A stretch of DNA of 64,000 nt from Capilliphycus salinus (lineage in GTDB: Bacteria > Cyanobacteriota > Cyanobacteriia > Cyanobacteriales > Microcoleaceae). Positions 18,222 through 27,656 of the stretch are shown one piece after another (position 1 is the first letter of the stretch; each line of letters begins with the position of its first letter). Location of the stretch: positions 6,324,001-6,388,000 of the forward strand of contig NZ_CP178543.1 in the NCBI RefSeq assembly GCF_047276495.1, written 5' to 3'. Below the pieces are notes generated by a model. It saw only the letters and a list, made by a program, of their open reading frames with translations, ran no database searches and was not told the DNA's origin. A program made the translations under genes and the position numbers.

Positions 18222-19186
18222 ATTCCGGTTCTTCTAGACGACAGCGTTCAACAACCAGCGGACAACGAGTGTGAAATCGACAGCCAGTCGGGGGATTTAT
18301 CGGGCCTAGGAATATCATCTTTGAGCAAAATTCGTTCGCGTTTTGCTTCGAGTTCTGGATCGGGAATTGGTATCGCAGAAAGTAAAGCTTGAGTATAAGG
18401 ATGTAAGGGCTTTTCGTACAGGGAAACTCGATCTGCTAGTTCAACAATTTTCCCCAAATACATCACAGCAATGCGGTTAGAAATATGCCTAACCACACTC
18501 AAATCATGGGCGATAAATAGATAAGTTAATCCTAATTTTTGCTGCAAAGATTTCATTAAATTAATCACTTGGGCTTGAATGGAAACATCCAGCGAAGCAA
18601 TCGGTTCATCAGCAACAATAAAATCGGGGTTAACCGCTAAAGCCCGAGCGATACCAATTCGCTGTCGTTGACCTCCGGAAAATTCATGGGGATAACGGTT
18701 AATAAATTGGGGATTTAACCCCACTAATTCTAATAATTCTTGTACGCGATCGCGTATTTTTGGAGTTGATAAATTATGAACAATCAAAGGTTCGGCGATA
18801 ATTTTCCCCACCGTCATCCGAGGATTTAAACAAGCATAGGGGTCTTGAAAAATCATCTGCATTCGCCTACGCATTCCCCGTAATTCTTCGGGTTTTAATG
18901 TGGTTAAATCGGTATTTTCAAAGTAAACTTTTCCTCCCGTTGGACGAACAAGCTGTAAAATCCCCCGTCCGGTTGTACTTTTTCCACAGCCCGATTCTCC
19001 GACTAAACTTAAAGTTTCACCCCGTTTAATTTCAAAGGTTAAGCCATCAACCGCTTGAATTGCACCAACCTTTTTTTGAACGATAATTCCTCGGAAAATG
19101 GGAAAATGTACCTGTAAATTTTCAATGGTAATTAATGTATTTTGGGGTGAATTAGTTTGAGGTTTATTGAGATCAGTTTGAATCAT
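18142..19186 (-). CDS. oligopeptide ABC transporter ATPase (OppF/DppF type), frameshifted near its end
   Basis: The second ATPase of a peptide/nickel-type ABC importer. It has Walker A LVGESGCGKST, signature SGGQRQRIG, Walker B FIVADEPIASLD and the switch His in FIAHDLS. As it stands the frame stops at 18248, giving 312 residues ending SHSLSAGC. Removing one base from the AGGCCC at about 18304-18309 restores the family ending: PSPINPPTGCRFHTRCPLVV, then ERCRLEEPEF and GHFVACHLV, with a stop at 18142-18144. So either a +1 frameshift mutation or a sequencing error separates the ATPase core from its four-Cys C-terminal domain. It begins 21 bases after the OppD-like gene. Confidence 0.88.
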
Positions 19187-19207
19187 TTTATCTTCTCGTT
19201 AATAAAA

Positions 19208-20182
19208 TTACACTTCAGGCTTTACCCAACAAGCCACTTCATGTCCATTTTCTACGAATTCTAACGGGGGATCTTCTTGAAAACAATGTTCGACAGCAAA
19301 ACGACATCTGGGTGCAAACGGACACCCTTTTGGATAATCAATTAAATCGGGAGGAACCCCTTCAATTGCGGGTAAATTTTCGGGAATATTTCCCTGCAAA
19401 CGAGGTAAACTTTCTAATAATCCTATTGTATAAGGATGGCGGGGGTTTTTATACAGTTGATTGATAGAAGCTTGTTCAACAATTTGACCCGCATATAACA
19501 CTAAAATTCTATCCGCCAATCCCGCTAATAATGCCAAATCATGGGTAATCCAAATCACCGCCATTCCCAGTTCTTTTTTTAACTGTTTAACTAACTCGAC
19601 AACCTGGGCTTGAACCGTGACATCTAAAGCGGTTGTCGGTTCATCTGCGATTAATAATTTCGGATTACAAGCCAACCCCATCGCAATCATTACCCGTTGA
19701 CGCATTCCCCCAGAAAATTGATAGGGATAGTTTCTAATTCGGCGTTCGGCGTCGGGAATTCCCACCTGTTTTAAAAGTTGAATTGCTCTCGATTTTGACT
19801 CCTGTTTGTTGAGTCCTAGATGAAGTTGAATTGACTCGGTAATTTGTTTTTCTATGGTCAGAACCGGATTGAGAGATGTCATCGGGTCTTGAAAAATAAT
19901 CGAGATTTTATTTCCCCGAATTTGCCGCAAGTTTTCCGAAGAAAGCGTTAATAAATCTTCCCCTTCAAAAAACACTTTTCCGCCCGTAATTTTGCCAGGA
20001 GGTGAGGGAATTAACCGTAAAATTGACAAGACACTAATACTTTTACCCGAACCGGATTCGCCAACAATTCCAACCGTTTCACCGGAATTCACCTGATAGG
20101 AAATGCCGTTCACCGCACGGACAATTCCATCGGGGGTAAAAAAGCGAGTTTCTAAGTTCTGAACTTCTAATAAAGGTGACAT
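19208..20182 (-). CDS. oligopeptide ABC transporter ATPase (OppD/DppD type)
   Basis: First ATPase of the pair, 324 residues. Walker A is GIVGESGSGKS, the signature SGGMRQRVMIAMG, Walker B LLIADEPTTALD and the switch His lies in ITHDLALL. The C-terminal oligopeptide-transporter domain is complete: DYPKGCPFAPRCRFAVEHC and GHEVACWV. It would power import of peptides or related molecules with two permeases and a binding protein, none of which is nearby; in cyanobacteria these components are commonly dispersed. An AT-rich gap of 162 bases separates it from the divergent methyltransferase gene. Confidence 0.93.
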   Translation of the reverse strand: MSPLLEVQNLETRFFTPDGIVRAVNGISYQVNSGETVGIVGESGSGKSISVLSILRLIPSPPGKITGGKVFFEGEDLLTLSSENLRQIRGNKISIIFQDPMTSLNPVLTIEKQITESIQLHLGLNKQESKSRAIQLLKQVGIPDAERRIRNYPYQFSGGMRQRVMIAMGLACNPKLLIADEPTTALDVTVQAQVVELVKQLKKELGMAVIWITHDLALLAGLADRILVLYAGQIVEQASINQLYKNPRHPYTIGLLESLPRLQGNIPENLPAIEGVPPDLIDYPKGCPFAPRCRFAVEHCFQEDPPLEFVENGHEVACWVKPEV

Positions 20183-20344
20183 TAAACTTGCAAATACACT
20201 AATAAAAACAATTCACTTTAAGGTATATTTCTTGCTGATTATATCTTTGAGCAGTCCCCTATCGGAATAACTTGCTTTACACTCCGTAATATTTTTTAAA
20301 ATTTTATTTAAACTATATAGAGTAGTTTATACCATATTGCCACG

Positions 20345-21004
20345 ATGTTGCTACAGGCTCAAGACCGCAAAAAACTCGATGAGACGGATGATTCCCAGTT
20401 TTACTCCTATCCTCGCTTTGTGACTCACGTAGATGAGGGGTTTATCGATCGCTTAACAAATCTTTACCGGGAACGTCTCAAACCGAATACTCGCATTCTT
20501 GACATGATGAGTAGTTGGGTGTCTCATCTTCCCGAGATGGAATTCGCTCACGTTGAGGGACATGGGATGAATGAAGAAGAATTGAAAAAAAATCCCCAAC
20601 TTGACCATTATTTTGTGCAGGATTTGAATGAAAATCCCAAATTACCGTTAGATGATTGCGATTTTGATGCGGTTTTAAACTGCGTTTCGGTGCAGTATTT
20701 GCAATATCCCGAAGCGATTTTTTATGAGATGTATCGCATTCTAAAACCCGGTGGGATTGCGATTGTTAGCTTTTCTAACCGGATGTTTTATCAAAAAGCA
20801 ATTACCGCTTGGCGAGACGGAACAGAAGCCAGTCGCGTGGAACTGGTGAAGGGTTATTTTAACTCTGTTAAAGGGCAAAGTTTACCCGGATTTAGTATTC
20901 CTGAAGTGATCGCCGAACAGTCTTCTGTTCCCTCGATTTTACAGATGTTAGGCTTGGGAGGTGGCGATCCATTTTATGCGGTGATCGCCTACCGTCAAAA
21001 CTAA
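20345..21004 (+). CDS. SAM-dependent methyltransferase domain protein
   Basis: A class I methyltransferase-like protein of 219 residues. The motif I region is atypical: RILDMMSSWVSHLPEM replaces the usual D/ExGxGxG, while the later motif DFDAVLNCVSVQYLQYPEAI and the post-motif LKPGGIAIVSFSNR are standard. Such DMMSSWVSHLP proteins form a conserved family in cyanobacteria and plants whose substrate is not known to me. A hairpin with GGGGAA/TTCCCC arms at about 21018-21048 lies just after the stop and may terminate transcription. Confidence 0.8.
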   Translation: MLLQAQDRKKLDETDDSQFYSYPRFVTHVDEGFIDRLTNLYRERLKPNTRILDMMSSWVSHLPEMEFAHVEGHGMNEEELKKNPQLDHYFVQDLNENPKLPLDDCDFDAVLNCVSVQYLQYPEAIFYEMYRILKPGGIAIVSFSNRMFYQKAITAWRDGTEASRVELVKGYFNSVKGQSLPGFSIPEVIAEQSSVPSILQMLGLGGGDPFYAVIAYRQN

Positions 21005-21073
21005 ATAAGATTAGATTGGGGAAAAGGAAATTAACCTCCTATTCCCCTTAGTTATTGAGCCAACAATAAAAAC

Positions 21074-21811
21074 ATGATCAAACCTTACCAAAAAACACCA
21101 ATTCAAGATTGTCATCAACCGTTAGTTAAAATTCCCCTCGAAAAATTTGCCGTTGAATCTCCCCATCCCTATCAAAAATTAGGCGCACCTTATCATCTTT
21201 CGGGTGTTGATTCTCCCTATTATTTGCGTCAGGAAGTTATCGAACGTTTAATCGCGGCTCAAACTCAATTACAATCTCGTTATCCGGGTTGGAACATCTT
21301 AATTTTTGATGCCTATCGTCCCGTTGAAGTGCAACAATTTATGGTAGATTATACCTTTGCAGAAACACTAAAAACGAGACAATTAAAGCCAGATTTAATC
21401 ACCTCAGAACAACGCCAAGCTATCTTAGAAGAAGTCTATCAATTTTGGGCGCTTCCCAGTCTAGACCCCGCAACACCACCGCCCCACAGTACGGGTGCGG
21501 CGATAGATGTCACCTTAGTTAATCACACAGAAAAAATTATTGATATGGGTTCGCCTATTGATGAAATATCCCCCCGTTCCTATCCGAATCATTTTGCTAA
21601 AAGTGATCATCCAGATGAACATAAATATCATCAAAATCGCCAAATTTTAGCAGATATAATGATTTCAGCAGGATTTCAACAGCACCAAAATGAATGGTGG
21701 CATTTTTCCTATGGCGATCAAATGTGGGCATGGTTGACAAATCAGCAGGAAACTGGTAATAAATATATAGCTAAATACGGGCGATTTTCCTTCGTTTCTT
21801 CTAGGAGTTAA
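21074..21811 (+). CDS. D-alanyl-D-alanine dipeptidase, VanX-like (M15D)
   Basis: A zinc dipeptidase of 245 residues, length as expected for VanX/DdpX. It shows FDAYRPVEVQQFMVDY, with the stabilising Arg, the zinc motif PPHSTGAAIDVTLV (His and Asp ligands), and the C-terminal NEWWHFSYGDQMWAW with the catalytic Glu and third ligand His. It cleaves D-Ala-D-Ala, for recycling of cell-wall dipeptides rather than glycopeptide resistance, because no vanA/vanH partner is present. No signal peptide is seen, so it is cytoplasmic. It ends five bases before the DM13 gene and is likely co-transcribed with it. Confidence 0.92.
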   Translation: MIKPYQKTPIQDCHQPLVKIPLEKFAVESPHPYQKLGAPYHLSGVDSPYYLRQEVIERLIAAQTQLQSRYPGWNILIFDAYRPVEVQQFMVDYTFAETLKTRQLKPDLITSEQRQAILEEVYQFWALPSLDPATPPPHSTGAAIDVTLVNHTEKIIDMGSPIDEISPRSYPNHFAKSDHPDEHKYHQNRQILADIMISAGFQQHQNEWWHFSYGDQMWAWLTNQQETGNKYIAKYGRFSFVSSRS

Positions 21812-21816
21812 ATCTA

Positions 21817-22302
21817 ATGAAACGGTATCTATTTTGGGGTGTAAGTTGTTCTTGTTTTTCTTTCTTTTTCGCTAATAGTTGGGCTTTAACCGAACCGTTA
21901 ACGGTTCAAAAAAATCAGGTTCAGCTTGTGCAAACTTCAGGAAATCTTGTCAGTTCGGGAACGTTTGTTAGCGGTGAACATGAAACCAAAGGAACGGCAA
22001 GAATTATTAATGAAAATGGGAAACGCTATCTCGAACTCGGCAACGATTTTTCAACCTTTAATATGGGGCCGGATTTAGTGGTAATTCTACACCGTTCAGA
22101 GGATGTTATTGGTTCAACTGAACCGCCAGCTTATGGTTTAAATGAAGGAGATTATGTAATTATCGCCCCGTTGCAAGAATTTAGCGGTACTCAACGCTAC
22201 GAAATTCCAGATAATATTAACTTGGAAGATTATCCTTCAGCCGGAATTTGGTGTCGTCGGTTTAACGCAACATTTGGGGCGGCACGTTTATCTGGGCGTT
22301 AG
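21817..22302 (+). CDS. exported DM13-domain protein
   Basis: A 161-residue protein with a signal peptide (MKRYLFWGVSCSCFSFFFAN, cleavage after SWA-like site near residue 24). The rest is a DM13 domain: SGTFVSGEHETKGTARI, LELGNDFSTFNMGPDLVVIL, the central YEIPDNINLEDYPSAGIWCR, and FNATFGAARL. The conserved cysteine of the family is in IWCRRF. DM13 has been proposed to act in redox or electron transfer, which is not proven. It follows the dipeptidase by five bases. Confidence 0.88.
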   Translation: MKRYLFWGVSCSCFSFFFANSWALTEPLTVQKNQVQLVQTSGNLVSSGTFVSGEHETKGTARIINENGKRYLELGNDFSTFNMGPDLVVILHRSEDVIGSTEPPAYGLNEGDYVIIAPLQEFSGTQRYEIPDNINLEDYPSAGIWCRRFNATFGAARLSGR

Positions 22303-22320
22303 ATTTATTTTTAGATAAAT

Positions 22321-23268
22321 TTAGCGCAAATTTTGAATTTCCTCAATACTAAGTCCCGTCGTTTGACTAATGGTTTCATCATCTAAAACATTCAACAATT
22401 GACGGGCAATTTCGATAGCTTTAGCTTTACTTCCTTCTTCTCGACCTTCTTCTCGGCCTTCTGCCAAACCTCTTTCTAGACCTCTTTCTAGACCTTCTGC
22501 CAAACCTCTTTCTCGACCTTCTGCTAAACCTCGTTCTAGACCTCTTTCTAATCCTTCTCTTTCTGCTAACAGAATCATTCCCTGTTGATCTTGAATAAAT
22601 ATTTCTTTTTTTTCTTGTTCTTCAAGTTCTTCACGGCTTAAATTGGCTTGGTTGGCAATTTGAAAAGCCCGTTGAATGGCGGGTATATTTTCCATATTTT
22701 CCGGCACGGATTCTAACACCATAGCACTCTTTAAGAAATAAATCCACTTATCTGTTAAGCTTTCTAACTGTTCGAGTTCTTTGTTAAACTTCGGGAGTTC
22801 AATAAAAATCAAATCAATTTCATTCCCTTTGTATTTGAAATTTTCACTTTCTTCTTTAAAAACAAAACGAGAAATTAACCGTTGGGATTCTTCAAACATG
22901 ATAAAATCGGTAATGGTTAACGCAATCACAGGTTTTAAAAACCGATAACCTTGTCCGGATTCCAGTTGCAGCGAATAAGTTTTAGCCGCATTGTACAACA
23001 CTCGCTTTCCAAACGACTCCACATTTAAAACCTGCATTTCGATGATCACAATCGATTCATCATTCAGTTTAGCTTTCACATCGAGATAGGAATCTTTTAA
23101 ACCTTGAATCCGAGGCGAAAGATAGGGATCAATAATCTCTAAATCTTCGATAACAGGTTCAGCATTGTAAATCAAGGCATTTAAAAAACTAATCAGGATA
23201 TCTTTGCTTTCTGTTGAACCAAAAATTTTTTTAAAAGCAAAATCGGTTTTAGGATTGATAAATCTCAT
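22321..23268 (-). CDS. Rpn-family PD-(D/E)XK nuclease/transposase-like protein
   Basis: A protein of 315 residues of the recombination-promoting nuclease family. The N-terminus NPKTDFAFKKIFGSTESKDI is diagnostic, followed by the nuclease core SYLDVKAKLNDESIVIIEMQ with D and ExQ in the PD-(D/E)XK positions. The last third contains a run of four-residue units (ERGL, AEGR, EEGR) encoded by imperfect 12-base repeats at about 22434-22560. The tail ALEIARQLL-type helix and TTGLSIEEIQNLR are typical of cyanobacterial members. It stands alone with no transposon ends visible. Confidence 0.9.
   Translation of the reverse strand: MRFINPKTDFAFKKIFGSTESKDILISFLNALIYNAEPVIEDLEIIDPYLSPRIQGLKDSYLDVKAKLNDESIVIIEMQVLNVESFGKRVLYNAAKTYSLQLESGQGYRFLKPVIALTITDFIMFEESQRLISRFVFKEESENFKYKGNEIDLIFIELPKFNKELEQLESLTDKWIYFLKSAMVLESVPENMENIPAIQRAFQIANQANLSREELEEQEKKEIFIQDQQGMILLAEREGLERGLERGLAEGRERGLAEGLERGLERGLAEGREEGREEGSKAKAIEIARQLLNVLDDETISQTTGLSIEEIQNLR
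22434..22560 (-). repeat. 12-base coding repeats in the Rpn-family gene
   Basis: About ten imperfect 12-base units (CTTTCTAGACCT and CTTCTGCCAAAC types on the plus strand) encode ERGL/AEGR/EEGR. The reading frame is kept because the unit is a multiple of three, so slippage would change protein length without frameshift. Confidence 0.8.
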
Positions 23269-23659
23269 GGTTCGTTCACCTCAACATAATTTAATTCAAA
23301 TTATCAATATAATCATTATTCATCTATTCTTAAACAGAAATTTTATCAAATAATCCGACTCCGCGATCTGAATCCGCCTCTGGATAGGGCCGCAGGAGTT
23401 GGGCTGAGGGGAGAGAACTTGAACTTTTCAGACAGAAAAGACTTAAAATTTTCTTTACAAACTCTCCCCAATCCTATTATAGAAGCGAATCTGTTGAATT
23501 TTTGCGATCGCTCACAGCAAATAAATCCATCAAATTTATCATTTTTCCCTGAATCCTTAAGATGGGTGTCGAAATAACCCACAAGGTTGCGTTATCAGGA
23601 ACTTATATAAATCGACAACCCAACCGGCTATTTAGAACTTAACGAACACGGTAAAAATC
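23269..23659. other. 390-base intergenic region, nothing recognised
   Basis: The region between the divergent Rpn-family gene and the SLH-hydrolase gene is AT-rich and carries one HIP1 octamer (GCGATCGC) near 23503. An open frame on the minus strand at 23346-23582 has no ribosome-binding site or recognisable protein. I see no terminator or RNA gene. It probably holds both promoters. Confidence 0.5.
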
Positions 23660-25378
23660 ATGGCAGATTTTAGCGATATCAAAGAACATTGGGCAAAAGA
23701 CTGTATTGAAAAATTAGCCGAAGATGAGATTATTAGCGGTTATGAAGATGGCACATTCAAACCCGATAATTCTGTAACTCGGGCAGAATTTGCCGCCATG
23801 TTAAACAAAGCATTTCCCAATCAACCCGAAATCCGACAAGGGATTGAATTTGGAGATGTTGACAAAGATTACTGGGCTTATGAAGTCATTCAAAAAGCCT
23901 ATCGTACAGGTTTTTTAAGCGGTTATCAGGATAAAACGTTTAAACCCGCACAGAAAATTCCTCGGGTTCAAGCTTTAGTTGCACTCTCTAGCGGACTGAA
24001 ACTCGATCTGATTCAACCCATTGATTTTACCTTAGAAAAAACCTATCTTGATTCGGATAAAATTCCCGATTATGCTAAACGGACGATCGCGGCTGCAACA
24101 GAAAATGGTTTAGTTGTTAATTATCCCGATGTCAACTACCTAAAACCCGAAGAATTTGCCACTCGCGGAGAAATTACAACCTTTTTATCTCAAGCTTTAC
24201 TGAAAGCGAATGAGGAGTCTTCTGTTCCCGATGATTACTTGGTCAAAGCAGTAGAAATTGATGACCCTACGGGCGAAATTCGGGGCGTTTGGCTGACGAA
24301 TATTGACAGCGATGTTTTGTTGTCTGCGACCTCAGTTGTAGAAGCCATTGACTCCTTATCCCAGTTGAAATTTAATACCCTTTATCCGGTTGTTTGGAAT
24401 CGGGGTTATACCCAATTTCCCAGCCAAGTAATGAAGCGTATTATTGACCTCGAACTCGACCCCGCACCGGGACTTGCAGGGCGAGATGTTTTGCAAGAAA
24501 TCATCACTCAAGCCAAAGCAAAAAGCATGAGTGTTATGCCTTGGTTTGAGTTTGGGTTTATGGTTCCTCAAGATTCCAAACTCTTACAAAGTCGCCCCAA
24601 TTGGATCACCACCAATCAAGAGGGAATTCCCTTTGTAAAAGAAGACGATAAATTTCGCGTTTGGCTGAATCCGTTTAACCCCCAAGTTCAACAGTTTATT
24701 CTGGATTTAGTTGTCGAAGTGGTCACAAAATATGACGTCAATGGCATTCAATTTGACGATCACTTTGGTCTGCCCGTTGAGTTGGGTTATGATGAATTTA
24801 CCACCCAACTTTACCAGCGAGAAAACGGCGGTCAATTACCTCCAACTGACCCCAACGATCCCGACTGGGTGAAGTGGCGGGCCGATAAAATCACCGACTT
24901 TATGATGCGTCTTTTCTGGGTGGTAAAAGATTACAAACCTAACTGTATTATTTCCCTTTCACCCAATCCCAAATCCTACGCCTACGACAAGTATTTACAA
25001 GATTGGCCGAGTTGGGAACGCTACGGATTTGTAGAAGAATTAGTGCTGCAAGTTTATCGGAATGATCCTAAAGCCTTTAAAGCGGATTTAGAAGCAGCAG
25101 AAGTTCTGGATGCGAAAGTTAATATTCCTGTCGCGATCGGCATTTTAACCGGGCTGAAAAATCAACCCGTTCAGCTTTCAACGGTTAAAGATCAAATCGC
25201 TGAAAGTCGTCGCCGGAAATTCGCAGGAGTCTCTTTCTTCTTCTACGAAACTTTGAAGTCTTTAACCGCAACGGAAGAGGGTAAAACGGCTTTTGTCGCC
25301 CTATTCCCTGACACCATTGAACGACCCGAAATTATTGCCGCTTCGCTTCCCTCTGTGACCATTCCCGAGTTAAAATAA
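23660..25378 (+). CDS. SLH-domain protein with GHL10/DUF187 glycosyl hydrolase domain
   Basis: A 572-residue protein. Three S-layer-homology repeats fill residues 1-185 (DIKEHWAKDCIEKLAEDEII, GYQDKTFKPAQKIPRVQALV, and one degenerate copy). From residue 205 a GHL10-type barrel begins with EIRGVWLTNIDSDVLLS, then LKFNTLYPVVWNRGY, VMPWFEFGFMVPQDS and VNGIQFDDHFGLP; the acidic residues of the last two are likely active-site residues. It should cleave an unknown polysaccharide. Oddly there is no signal peptide: the SLH repeats start at Met1, and an in-frame TAG lies eight codons upstream, so no longer start exists. Confidence 0.92.
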   Translation: MADFSDIKEHWAKDCIEKLAEDEIISGYEDGTFKPDNSVTRAEFAAMLNKAFPNQPEIRQGIEFGDVDKDYWAYEVIQKAYRTGFLSGYQDKTFKPAQKIPRVQALVALSSGLKLDLIQPIDFTLEKTYLDSDKIPDYAKRTIAAATENGLVVNYPDVNYLKPEEFATRGEITTFLSQALLKANEESSVPDDYLVKAVEIDDPTGEIRGVWLTNIDSDVLLSATSVVEAIDSLSQLKFNTLYPVVWNRGYTQFPSQVMKRIIDLELDPAPGLAGRDVLQEIITQAKAKSMSVMPWFEFGFMVPQDSKLLQSRPNWITTNQEGIPFVKEDDKFRVWLNPFNPQVQQFILDLVVEVVTKYDVNGIQFDDHFGLPVELGYDEFTTQLYQRENGGQLPPTDPNDPDWVKWRADKITDFMMRLFWVVKDYKPNCIISLSPNPKSYAYDKYLQDWPSWERYGFVEELVLQVYRNDPKAFKADLEAAEVLDAKVNIPVAIGILTGLKNQPVQLSTVKDQIAESRRRKFAGVSFFFYETLKSLTATEEGKTAFVALFPDTIERPEIIAASLPSVTIPELK

Positions 25379-25402
25379 GATTAGGGTTTTTTTACTCCCT
25401 AA

Positions 25403-25852
25403 ATGATCAAAATTCGTCCCTATTTTGAAACAGATTGGGAAGCCGTTTGTCAAGTCCACGATCGCGCACAACCCGGCGAATTTGCCGGGGTTTCTGTTCC
25501 TCTGGGCTTGACTCCTTTGGCTCAAAATCCGTATCTGAATAAAATCTTTCATCCTTGTCGCAAATTTGTCGCCTGTGACGGCGATCAAGTCGTTGGTTTT
25601 GTGGCTATTTATAAAAATCACATTACCTTACTTTATGTCGATCCGGATTATCAAAATAAAGGCGTTGGAAAACGTTTGTTGAGGTTAGCTTTAAATATTA
25701 TTGGAAGTCCGGCTTGGACTGTTGTAATTGCGGCTAATCATCGGGCGCGTCACTTTTATGCCAAAGCCGGTTTTCGAGAAAATGGCAAGTTTGAAAGCCA
25801 AGTTTCCGGTTCAACTTGCCAGTTTATTCGGTTGGTTCGCTCTCAAATCTAA
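25403..25852 (+). CDS. GNAT-family N-acetyltransferase
   Basis: A protein of 149 residues with the acetyl-CoA-binding motif A VDPDYQNKGVGKRLLRLAL at about 77-95 and the downstream NHRARHFYAKAGF, both standard for GNAT. It may acetylate a small molecule or protein; the substrate is unknown. It starts 24 bases after the hydrolase gene, probably the same transcript, and converges with the membrane-protein gene at 25864. Confidence 0.9.
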   Translation: MIKIRPYFETDWEAVCQVHDRAQPGEFAGVSVPLGLTPLAQNPYLNKIFHPCRKFVACDGDQVVGFVAIYKNHITLLYVDPDYQNKGVGKRLLRLALNIIGSPAWTVVIAANHRARHFYAKAGFRENGKFESQVSGSTCQFIRLVRSQI

Positions 25853-25863
25853 TTGATGCTTAA

Positions 25864-27621
25864 TTATTCCAGTTTTAAAATACAATTGGCATCAACAATA
25901 AACCATTCTTCGGCTGTGTAGACCGAGCATTTACTAATCGTTTTGGCTAAAGCGGGAAATTCTCCCGTTTTCAAAAACTGATAAGCCTTTTGTCCTTCGG
26001 GAAACTCATTCATCCAGTCATTAAAGGAGAAATATTCGGGAACAAAAGCATAAAGTTCTATCAAAAACAAATCAATTCCATACTTTTGAATAAAAGCTTT
26101 GAGTTCATCCAAATCTGGGCTATAATGAGCTTGAATTAAACCGGTTGTTCGCTCGTTCATTTGCTTGTAATAGCCCGTATGGTAAGAAATCATATATTCG
26201 CGACCCACTAAAATCGAACGTTGGGCAAAAGTGGGCAGTTGGTTAATCTCTCCCGATACCGACGCCACCAAAACATCTTTCGGTTGCTGCTGAAAGAATT
26301 CGTACAGTTCCGGTCGGTCAGCCTGTTCGTATTTGACCAGAGGAAAGAACGGCACGAAACTCGGATAAAACAACAGAGAAATAGTCAAAACTCCAATTAA
26401 TCCCCCCGCCACAATCTTCTGAACATTTCGGGGAAATAACTCACTTTTTTCCGATGTTTCCTGACGTTTAACTTCAATCCAATTTAACAAAGCATCCAAA
26501 ATCACCGTAAACGCAACAATCGTTAAAACGGCAATGACAATCCTAAAACTAATTCCGGTATATCGGCTAGGAAGATGCAGTTTAAACAGAAACGCATGAG
26601 CCAACAAAAACATCACAACCGAAGAAACGAGCAATTGAAACATTACCCAAATTCCCGGCTTAATTCTATCAACTAAAGGAAACGCGGGACGAAATAGGAA
26701 TAAAACCGGAAATAACAACGCTAAACATTGAGTTGCGGGAGTAAACAACGACTTGGGAAACATCCCACTGCGTCTACTATTAAACCAAAAATCTAAAAAA
26801 CTTTCGTGAAAAAAGGGATTTCGTCCGTTCTCAAAAAACTCCAAAGATTGTAACGCTTCCGCCCGACTCATCGCCGGACCAAATTCGAGGGTTTGTAAGG
26901 CATAAATCAACATCACCACAAACGAAACCGCCAAACTCACCCAAAATATTTTTAAGTCTTTTGAGTTAGAAGAAAACCGAATTTTTCCGTCTTTAAAACT
27001 AAACAAACGCAGAATTAAAATCCCCAATCCCACAAAGACATACTGAGGATAAAACAATCCCGTTAAACCAATAGAAATCGCCACGCCCCAGAGATTACTT
27101 CTGATCAAATAATAGATAAACGCTATAAAAATCGGATAAATAAACGCTCTCGGCGTTCCCGATGCCACATCATCTTTTAACCAAATAATCTGATTCATCA
27201 ACAACGCCCCGACAAAACCCGCCAGAGGAACGGGCAGAATTTCTACACTAATTCCAAACGCAAAAGGCGTGCTAATAATCCCTAAAATAGAAGGCACAAT
27301 TCGACAAAAAACCAGCGGATGAATCCCCAAAAACGTCGCCACCAAATAAAGAAGCTTGTATCCGTTTGGGGCGACGGCTTGGAAATAATCGGCAATTAAA
27401 TCATTGGGAAATAACTCGGGATCGAGATATCTTTGCATCCAAAAAATATGCTGGCGAGCATCATCTTGAATTAACCCGGAACCCTCAAAAGCACGATGCA
27501 GCGCCATCCCCGCATAAATAACCGCAAATACCATGCTGAGACTAAACCAAAAAATCACTCTCGAACGGGGGGTTTTATCGAGGGGAGACGTTAAAAAAGC
27601 GTGTAAACGAGTCATTGACAT
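25864..27621 (-). CDS. multi-pass membrane protein, paralog B of a tandem pair
   Basis: A 585-residue integral membrane protein with about ten hydrophobic segments, then a soluble C-terminal domain of about 160 residues ending EEWFIVDANCILKLE. The first extracytoplasmic loop has the motif QDDARQHIFWMQRYLDPELF, and a later loop WLKDDVASGTPRAFIYPIF; acidic pairs in these places suggest a GT-C-like enzyme, which is inference. It is strongly similar along its whole length to the upstream gene at 27657-29357 (shared FPNDxIxDYFQxVAP, RSILVGxEY), so the two arose by tandem duplication. They are 35 bases apart and likely co-transcribed. Confidence 0.8.
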   Translation of the reverse strand: MSMTRLHAFLTSPLDKTPRSRVIFWFSLSMVFAVIYAGMALHRAFEGSGLIQDDARQHIFWMQRYLDPELFPNDLIADYFQAVAPNGYKLLYLVATFLGIHPLVFCRIVPSILGIISTPFAFGISVEILPVPLAGFVGALLMNQIIWLKDDVASGTPRAFIYPIFIAFIYYLIRSNLWGVAISIGLTGLFYPQYVFVGLGILILRLFSFKDGKIRFSSNSKDLKIFWVSLAVSFVVMLIYALQTLEFGPAMSRAEALQSLEFFENGRNPFFHESFLDFWFNSRRSGMFPKSLFTPATQCLALLFPVLFLFRPAFPLVDRIKPGIWVMFQLLVSSVVMFLLAHAFLFKLHLPSRYTGISFRIVIAVLTIVAFTVILDALLNWIEVKRQETSEKSELFPRNVQKIVAGGLIGVLTISLLFYPSFVPFFPLVKYEQADRPELYEFFQQQPKDVLVASVSGEINQLPTFAQRSILVGREYMISYHTGYYKQMNERTTGLIQAHYSPDLDELKAFIQKYGIDLFLIELYAFVPEYFSFNDWMNEFPEGQKAYQFLKTGEFPALAKTISKCSVYTAEEWFIVDANCILKLE

Positions 27622-27656
27622 AGACTTAGATTTGATGAGAGTTTAACGGTTTAAAA

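Noticed and set aside
21074..21811. Glycopeptide-resistance cluster because of the VanX-like gene
   Set aside because: No vanA, vanH or vanR/S genes are nearby; the dipeptidase fits cell-wall recycling.
23346..23582. 78-residue minus-strand gene
   Set aside because: Composition is low-complexity in parts and no ribosome-binding site or known domain was seen.
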